Assembly (NCBI GenBank): GCA_938008425.1
Contig: CALLKH010000189.1
Coordinates: forward strand, 1 to 18,665
Length of the DNA: 18,665 bases
Reading direction: 5' to 3'
Source of the DNA: an uncultured Planctomycetaceae bacterium
GTDB taxonomy: Bacteria > Planctomycetota > Phycisphaerae > UBA1845 > UTPLA1
Below, piece by piece: positions 17,018 through 18,665 of the stretch (the first letter of the stretch is position 1; each line of letters opens with the position of its first letter). The position numbers and the translations under genes are program-made. Under the pieces are notes generated by a model. It ran no database searches, was not told where the DNA came from, and saw only the letters and a list, made by a program, of their open reading frames with translations.

Positions 17018-18199
17018 TCACGGGTTGGTGGGTTCTCCGGGCACCAGTTTGGCGGTCAGGCGGTCGTGGGTTTGTTCCGTGATCTCAAAGGTGGCGCCGG
17101 CCACGTCCATCTCCTCGATCCGGGACGCCAGCCGTTCGAGGTCGTATTCCCAATCGATCTCGATCTGGCAGATGTTGTTGACCAGTTCCTTGAGCCTGAC
17201 GCCCTTCACGCCTTTGATTGCCGACGCGGCCGACTCGAACGCCTTGAAGTCCCGACGGGTGCAGTTTTCCAGGGTCAGTTGAATCGTGCGATGGACGTTT
17301 TGTCGTTTACTCCAAGCCTTGCCGAGATCGCCAAGAACATCGCCGGCGTACTTTTCCGCGCAGGCCCGCAGTGCCTCGTCGCCGCCCTGATTGGCGTTCA
17401 CGCTCGGCTTCATGTCGGTGTACACGTTGGACATCAGCATCTGGGCGCTGTCGGTGTGATAGGCACGGATGGTCAGCGTCGCATTCCACTTGTAGAGCGT
17501 GCGCCCGCCGATCTCGCTCGTTCCCACCATTCGCGCTTCGGCAATCCCGCGGATCACCACGTCCGCCTTGAACGACGCAGCCATGGCGGCCAGCTTGTTC
17601 ACGTCGTCATTCATGGCTGCGAGTTCAATGTCCCGCTCGCGCGATTCGGCCGACGCGCGTTTGTCCATCAATTGAACACCCTTGTCGATGAAGAATCGCT
17701 CGATCACGCTCTGGGTTACGCCGTTGGTCTTCGGCGGGATCGTATCGTCGACGTCGTTGTCCTCGACGATAACGACGACGCTGCGCGGATGACCCTCGGC
17801 GCCGAGGGTGTGAAGCAGCTGCGCCCACTTGGCCTCGAAGCTGGCGGTGGAAACCGTCGCCCGCACCTTGCAAAAGCTGTGGCCGTCCTCGGTCTTGCGA
17901 TCGAGGACCTCCGACTCGGTCACGAATCCCGCGGAAAGGGAAATGATGCGGTCATAAACGGCCGCATACTCGCGGGTCTTGGTCTGCGAGGTGATGAAAG
18001 TTCCGCAGGCTTTTTCCACTGCTTTTTTGAGCGCGTCCTGCCGGGCCTGTTCCATGGCATCCGGGTCCGTGCCCGGAGCGCGGCCGGTGACGGTCACGCT
18101 GACTGTCTTCCCCTCCGGCCCGTTGAATGCTTCGGCTGTGAGGGGCGAAAAGTGTGCAGCGATCAGCGTGAACATCATCGCAACGGTGGTCTTGGTCAT
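17018..18199 (-). CDS. Secreted protein with FlgT-like N-terminal domain
   Basis: Exported protein, 393 residues from the ATG at 18199. A signal peptide ends in AEA (22-24). Residues 31-120 match the FlgT N-terminal/LPP20-like pattern: VSVTVTGRA, then EQARQDALKKAVEKACGTFI, then YDRIISLSAGFVTESEVL, then a FCKVRATVS strand. The middle part (VVVIVEDND...VIERFFIDKGVQLMD) resembles the FlgT middle domain. The C-terminal third looks like a small alpha/beta domain of unknown role. True FlgT belongs to the Vibrio flagellar H-ring, but no flagellar gene is nearby, so that name is not used. A longer frame to 18382 adds no signal peptide or homology. Ribosome-binding site is weak (GGGAG about 15 nt away). 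Confidence 0.82.
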   Translation of the reverse strand: MTKTTVAMMFTLIAAHFSPLTAEAFNGPEGKTVSVTVTGRAPGTDPDAMEQARQDALKKAVEKACGTFITSQTKTREYAAVYDRIISLSAGFVTESEVLDRKTEDGHSFCKVRATVSTASFEAKWAQLLHTLGAEGHPRSVVVIVEDNDVDDTIPPKTNGVTQSVIERFFIDKGVQLMDKRASAESRERDIELAAMNDDVNKLAAMAASFKADVVIRGIAEARMVGTSEIGGRTLYKWNATLTIRAYHTDSAQMLMSNVYTDMKPSVNANQGGDEALRACAEKYAGDVLGDLGKAWSKRQNVHRTIQLTLENCTRRDFKAFESAASAIKGVKGVRLKELVNNICQIEIDWEYDLERLASRIEEMDVAGATFEITEQTHDRLTAKLVPGEPTNP

Positions 18200-18258
18200 G
18201 GGCGTCAATGTTCTTCTCCCTCGTGGCGTTGTGACATACGGGTGGGGCTTCGATTGAA

Positions 18259-18286
18259 ATGATATCAGTGGCCCCAGGAATCCGAA
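18259..18286 (-). promoter_or_regulatory. Possible promoter of the FlgT-like gene
   Basis: The minus strand reads TTCGGA, 16 nt, TATCAT: three of six and five of six matches to sigma-70. Start near 18252, about 52 nt before the ATG. Confidence 0.3.
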
Positions 18287-18665
18287 CGAGTCAGACATAC
18301 TAACTTCGGGGGGCGGTCGAGACAAAGCGATGACCAGGGTTGGTCGTCGGTCACGAGGCGAGTGTTCCGGTGCACTATCCATAACCTGTTAATTGAAAAT
18401 AAGTTATGAAATGGGGCGGTGCTCCCGCCAGTCTGCGACCCGGGAGGGCATGCGGGTAAGTCGAGGGCGGCGTGTTGCTACGTGCATTTGTCGGTCGATG
18501 ACAATGTTTCGTCCCGGCCGAAAGGGGCGTGGGCGGACGGCTTTCTGGACACGGGTATTAGTACTCTGAGGACGCCAGGGACATCGAAGGCCCGATCTGC
18601 ACGGTCTTTATGAGAGGGTCACTTGATCCCTCCCGAAGTGGGGCTGTATAGTGTGCGGCCCGGCG
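18287..18665. other. Non-coding stretch with several hairpins
   Basis: No convincing gene is seen. An AT-rich patch (18381-18410, ATAAC and GTTAT in inverted order) is followed on the plus strand by hairpins: GGCGG/CCGCC at 18415-18429; CATT(T)GTC/GACAATG near 18483-18505, with one bulge; GTCC/GGAC enclosing CCGAAAGG at 18511-18538; and GAGGG-TCA/TGA-(T)-CCCTC at 18613-18631. It may be an upstream leader, a small RNA, or unstructured spacer before a gene outside the window. Confidence 0.35.

Noticed and set aside
17066..18262. A 398-codon plus-strand frame opposite the FlgT-like gene
   Set aside because: It is a shadow of the minus-strand gene, which has a signal peptide and family pattern; the plus frame has neither.
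18590..18665. Resemblance of GGTCACTTGATCCCTCCCGAAG to the central part of 5S rRNA
   Set aside because: The match needs several deletions, the expected 3' half is not there, and the stretch is explained better as a simple hairpin (GAGGG...CCCTC).

Overview
The window looks like chromosomal DNA from a high-GC planctomycete, possibly of the Phycisphaerae type. This is inferred from a PEP-CTERM exported protein, short membrane proteins with a CxxC / CPECG zinc ribbon, tandem GTTTCCAAC-type palindromes, and many genes with weak or no Shine-Dalgarno sequence. No species call is possible from the sequence alone. There is no sign of phage, plasmid, insertion sequence, CRISPR or tRNA.

Layout. (1) 1-145: tail of a LacI-type regulator (+). 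(2) 2958-221 (-): a compact housekeeping operon, lipA (lipoyl synthase), tmk (thymidylate kinase, probable TTG start) and holB (DNA polymerase III delta'). (3) 3106-7536 (+): a universal stress protein, a DUF547 lipoprotein, a processive GT2 glycosyltransferase and a multi-membrane GT-C glycosyltransferase; the last two overlap by 8 bp and probably build one glycan or glycolipid. (4) 7502-7765 (-): an isolated, short F1 ATP synthase epsilon gene overlapping the GT-C gene tail to tail. (5) 7953-9047 (+): wecB, which makes UDP-ManNAc and fits the envelope-polysaccharide theme. (6) 9300-15741: a molybdenum hydroxylase locus on the minus strand, with a MocA/MobA-like nucleotidyltransferase, XdhC and a single-chain [2Fe-2S]2/molybdopterin xanthine dehydrogenase-like enzyme. 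A 20-bp tandem repeat with two palindromes lies between mocA and xdhC. Three tandem paralogous zinc-ribbon membrane proteins on the plus strand lie between xdhC and the dehydrogenase. (7) 15947-18199 (-): a PEP-CTERM protein with a clear intrinsic terminator, and a secreted protein with a FlgT-like N-terminal domain. (8) 18200-18665: non-coding as far as I can tell, with several short hairpins.

How it fits together. XdhC and MocA family proteins insert and nucleotidylate the molybdenum cofactor of enzymes like the large dehydrogenase, so region 6 is a plausible enzyme-plus-maturation set. The DUF547, GT2, GT-C and wecB genes suggest a cell-envelope glycan block. The feature that best merits follow-up as undescribed biology is the head-to-tail trio of zinc-ribbon membrane proteins (11410-12957). 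Two genes (atpC and xdhC) also have a good -10 box exactly 10 nt before the ATG, predicting near-leaderless mRNAs.
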